From assembly GCF_003945595.2 (NCBI RefSeq), contig NW_024104401.1, positions 913,064 through 977,063 on the forward strand: 64,000 nt of DNA, in the 5' to 3' direction. This DNA comes from Pipra filicauda (lineage: Eukaryota > Chordata > Aves > Passeriformes > Pipridae). Of this stretch, positions 62,657-64,000 are shown one piece after another. Made by a program: the position numbers and the translations under genes. The notes beneath the pieces were generated by a model, which saw nothing but the letters and a program-made list of their open reading frames with translations, ran no database searches and was not told the DNA's origin. Position 1 is the stretch's first letter, and each line of letters begins with the position of its first letter.

Positions 62657-63159
62657 GCTCCTTTCTCAGTGCAGTTGTTTATTTGATATTACCTGTAACT
62701 ACATTTTCAGGGTTTTAAAATATTTCATCATTTTTCTTAAGTCTTGGCTACTTGGGAATGATGGGAAGGACAGAAGGGGTAGTAAAGGTTTTTGGAAACT
62801 TAATGCAATTGGGCATCATGACAGGATGGGGGGAATGGCTTTAAGCTGAAGGAGGGTAGATTTAGATGGGATATTGGGAAGGAATTCCTGGCTGTGAGGG
62901 GGGGGGGGCCCTGGCACAGGTTGCCCAGAGAAGCTGTGGCTGCCCCTGGAATCCCTGGAAGTGTCTAAGGCCAGGTTGGACGGGGCTTGGAGCAACCTGG
63001 GCTGGTGGAAGGTGTCCCTGCCCATGGCAGGAGGATGGAACGACATGGGCTTTCAGGTCCCTCCCAACCCAAACCATTCTGGGATTCCGTGATTATCAAA
63101 TTCATTGATCTGTATTAAAAAATCCGAACGGCTTTGTTTTGTTTCTGTTTAAGAAGGTC
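62657..63159 (-). repeat. Right arm of the ~505-bp inverted duplication, abutting the AGAP1 CpG island
   Basis: This is the mirror copy of 61578-62087. Homology stops within a few bases of where the CpG island begins at about 63160. It carries the CR1 fragment in plus orientation, whereas the left arm carries it in minus. The inner boundary at 62657 follows shortly after a separate CR1 fragment in the spacer. Confidence 0.95.
62816..63093 (+). mobile_element. CR1 3' fragment inside the right inverted arm
   Basis: This plus-strand copy is the mirror image of 61645-61922. It ends 'aaccattctgggattccgtgatta' only about 65 bp from the AGAP1 CpG island. Confidence 0.95.
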
Positions 63160-63181
63160 CTGCCGTCCCCTGGGGTTCCCC

Positions 63182-63192
63182 GGGGCGGGGCC
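63182..63192 (+). promoter_or_regulatory. GC box (Sp/KLF site)
   Basis: The sequence GGGGCGGGGCC is a perfect Sp1-type GC box at the upstream edge of the CpG island. A second KLF-like GGGGGCGTGGC lies at about 63279-63289. Both are common in TATA-less promoters; binding is inferred. Confidence 0.6.
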
Positions 63193-63223
63193 AGTGTTCC
63201 CCCCCGCCCTGCTCCTCTCCGGG

Positions 63224-63242
63224 ACTACATTTCCCGGCGTGC
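63224..63242 (+). promoter_or_regulatory. ZNF143/THAP11-type promoter motif
   Basis: ACTACATTTCCCGGCGTGC closely matches the long promoter motif ACTACAATTCCCAGMATGC bound by ZNF143 and THAP11 complexes. It has an intact ACTACA head, TCCC core and TGC tail. This motif normally lies within about 100 bp upstream of the start site of CpG-island promoters, which fits its place here, 35 bp upstream of a CRE. Confidence 0.75.
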
Positions 63243-63256
63243 CGCGGGCCCTGCGC

Positions 63257-63268
63257 GGTGACGTCACC
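63257..63268. promoter_or_regulatory. Full palindromic CRE (CREB/ATF site)
   Basis: GGTGACGTCACC is a perfect 12-bp palindrome containing the complete CRE octamer TGACGTCA at 63259-63266. It lies inside the CpG island about 355 bp upstream of the AGAP1 start codon. Full-length CREs in CpG-island promoters are typically bound by CREB/ATF1 proteins and can confer cAMP or activity responsiveness. That response is inferred for this gene. Confidence 0.75.
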
Positions 63269-63385
63269 GGCGGTGGCGGGGGGCGTGGCCCGCGCGAGCG
63301 TGGAGCGGGGCGAGCGGGGAAGGACGCGGGGCGAGCGCGCGGGGGGCGCGAGGCGGAGGGGGGGCCCGGCCGGGCGGGGGGGAGC

Positions 63386-63421
63386 GGGACCGGCACCGGG
63401 ACAGGGACACGGACAGGGACG
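63386..63421 (+). repeat. GGGACA-like hexamer array in the AGAP1 5' leader
   Basis: Six imperfect hexamers (GGGACC, GGCACC, GGGACA, GGGACA, CGGACA, GGGACG) run end to end. Together with the adjacent G runs they give a G-rich plus strand that could form G-quadruplex structures in the DNA or the transcript. The array is in the presumed 5' untranslated region. On the minus strand it reads as alternating Pro-Val, which explains a spurious antisense reading frame. Confidence 0.7.
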
Positions 63422-63499
63422 GGGAGCCGCGGGGGGCTGAGGAGGCGGCGGCCGGAGCTGGAGCGGGCGCGGGTCCGGGAGCGCGTCCTCGCTCCGTCC

Positions 63500-63541
63500 A
63501 TGGGGCGGGGGGCGGCCGTGCCCCGCCCCGCCGGGCAGTGA
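63500..63541 (+). CDS. Upstream ORF in the AGAP1 leader, 13 codons
   Basis: An ATG at 63500 in the context tccATGG (T at -3, G at +4) opens a 13-codon frame beginning MGRGAAVPRP that stops with TGA at 63539-63541. That is 81 bp before the AGAP1 start codon. If the leader begins upstream of 63500 this frame would be scanned first and could lower translation of the main frame. The peptide itself looks non-functional. It could be an incidental ATG, because transcription start sites are unknown. Confidence 0.45.
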   Translation: MGRGAAVPRPAGQ

Positions 63542-63622
63542 CAGCGGGCGGCGAGGCCGGGCCGCCGGGGCGGGGGGGTCCGGGCTCGCCCCCGGCCGCG
63601 GAGGGGCCGCGGCGGCCGCGCC

Positions 63623-63785
63623 ATGAACTACCAGCAGCAGCTGGCGAACTCGGCCGCCATCCGCGCCGAGATCCAGCGCTTCGAGTCCGTGCACCCCAAC
63701 ATCTACTCCATCTACGAGCTGCTGGAGCGCGTGGAGGAGCCCGTGCTGCAGAACCAGATCCGCGAGCATGTCATCGCCATCGAAG
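63623..63785 (+). CDS. AGAP1: AGAP1 first coding exon (partial gene)
   Basis: AGAP1 is an Arf GTPase-activating protein (GTPase-like domain, split PH domain, ArfGAP zinc finger, ankyrin repeats) that acts on Arf1 and works with AP-3 in endosomal trafficking. This exon encodes only the N-terminal 54 residues before the GTPase-like domain. It begins MNYQQQLANSAAIRAE and ends near REHVIAIE, which I recognise as the AGAP1 N-terminus. AGAP3 differs here, with IYAIYDLIERIE-like residues in place of IYSIYELLERVE. The ATG at 63623 has a G at -3. The exon ends GAAG|GTGAGA, so the intron is phase 1, and the leftover G starts the Asp codon expected next in the family. Third codon positions are nearly all G or C, matching the surrounding CpG island. 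The remaining exons lie beyond the window. Identity is confident from sequence recall, not from a database search. Confidence 0.95.
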
Positions 63786-64000
63786 GTGAGACGCGCCGGG
63801 GACGGGGGGCGAGCGGAGGGGGGTGCGCTGTGCCCTTCCAAACCTCCCCCAGCCTGTGGTTCTGTTCCCCCAAACCTCCCCCAGTCTATGGTTCTGTTCC
63901 CCCCAAACCTCCCCCAGCCCGTGGTTCTGTTCCCCCCAAACCTCCCCCAGCCCGTGGTTCTGTTCCCCCAAACCTCCCCCAGCCTGTGGTTCTGTTCCCC
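63786..64000 (+). other. AGAP1: Start of AGAP1 intron 1
   Basis: The intron opens with GTGAGA, a strong donor. After about 50 bp of GC-rich DNA it passes into the 32-34 bp minisatellite described separately. No acceptor is in the window. AGAP1 intron 1 is very long in other vertebrates, so the next exon is not expected nearby. Confidence 0.85.
63838..64000. repeat. Minisatellite, 32-34 bp unit, about five copies, in AGAP1 intron 1
   Basis: The unit CCAAACCTCCCCCAGCCTGTGGTTCTGTTCCCC repeats head to tail about five times and continues past the window edge. Copies differ by a few substitutions (GCCTGTGG, GTCTATGG, GCCCGTGG) and by the number of Cs at the junctions. The plus strand is C-rich, so the minus strand carries regularly spaced G runs. 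A unit near 33 bp gives an 11-residue periodic frame on the minus strand, which is not a gene. Confidence 0.95.

Larger units (their letters stand above)
63161..63830. promoter_or_regulatory. CpG island over the AGAP1 promoter and first exon
   Basis: Composition changes abruptly at about 63160, right at the outer edge of the inverted repeat, to very GC-rich DNA dense in CpG that lasts until just into intron 1. It covers the core promoter, the 5' untranslated region and coding exon 1. There is no obvious TATA box, which is usual for CpG-island promoters with dispersed start sites. The exact transcription start cannot be read from sequence; by motif placement it is probably downstream of 63270. 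Confidence 0.9.

Noticed and set aside
1117..63093. A recurrent small protein family suggested by similar short translations at many places
   Set aside because: The similar peptides (for example those containing GLEQPG or SRDPGAAT) are translations of CR1 3' ends in different frames and strands. They do not represent a gene family.
63149..63841. Antisense frame of 230 codons over the AGAP1 promoter and exon
   Set aside because: It is a shadow of GC-rich DNA with few stop codons. The product is Pro/Arg/Ala low complexity and overlaps the true AGAP1 exon on the other strand.
63838..64000. Possible CRISPR-like array of regularly spaced repeats
   Set aside because: Units are directly tandem with no unique spacers, and the DNA is vertebrate. 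It is a minisatellite.

Overview
The window is vertebrate nuclear DNA, almost certainly from a bird. Copies of one repeat family occur throughout on both strands: 3' fragments of the avian LINE CR1, recognisable by the terminal 8-bp ATTCTRTG-like motif and by the shared block reading 'cctgcccatggcaggg' and 'gttgcccagagaagctgtgg'. I count about 26 CR1 fragments, roughly 6 kb or a tenth of the window, from at least four visibly different subfamilies. The density suggests a neoavian bird, possibly a songbird, but that narrower placement is inference.

Only one protein-coding exon can be supported. At 63623-63785 (+) lies the first coding exon of AGAP1, an Arf GTPase-activating protein of endosomal trafficking. 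It encodes 54 residues plus the first base of codon 55 and ends at a clean GTGAGA splice donor. It sits in a CpG island (about 63161-63830) whose promoter carries a GC box, a ZNF143/THAP11-type motif and a perfect palindromic CRE. The 5' untranslated region has a hexamer array and a 13-codon upstream ORF. Intron 1 starts with a minisatellite of 32-34 bp units that runs off the window end.

The other 63 kb upstream behaves as intergenic desert. In other vertebrates the neighbour on this side is SH3BP4, with a large gap between the genes; that is established knowledge of the locus and is not visible here. The desert holds CR1 fragments, simple repeats, one compact CpG-rich island at 16480-16910 far from AGAP1, and several AT-rich, motif-dense stretches that could be developmental enhancers. 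No tRNA, rRNA, CRISPR array or endogenous retrovirus was recognised, and no multi-exon gene could be supported.

The most striking structure is an inverted duplication immediately upstream of the AGAP1 CpG island. Two arms of about 505 bp (61578-62087 and 62657-63159) are reverse complements over their whole length, each with a CR1 fragment in the same place, and the outermost 115 bp match perfectly. The arms are separated by 569 bp. I saw no gene cluster or multi-component system in this window; this palindrome-like structure next to the promoter is the best candidate for something undescribed.
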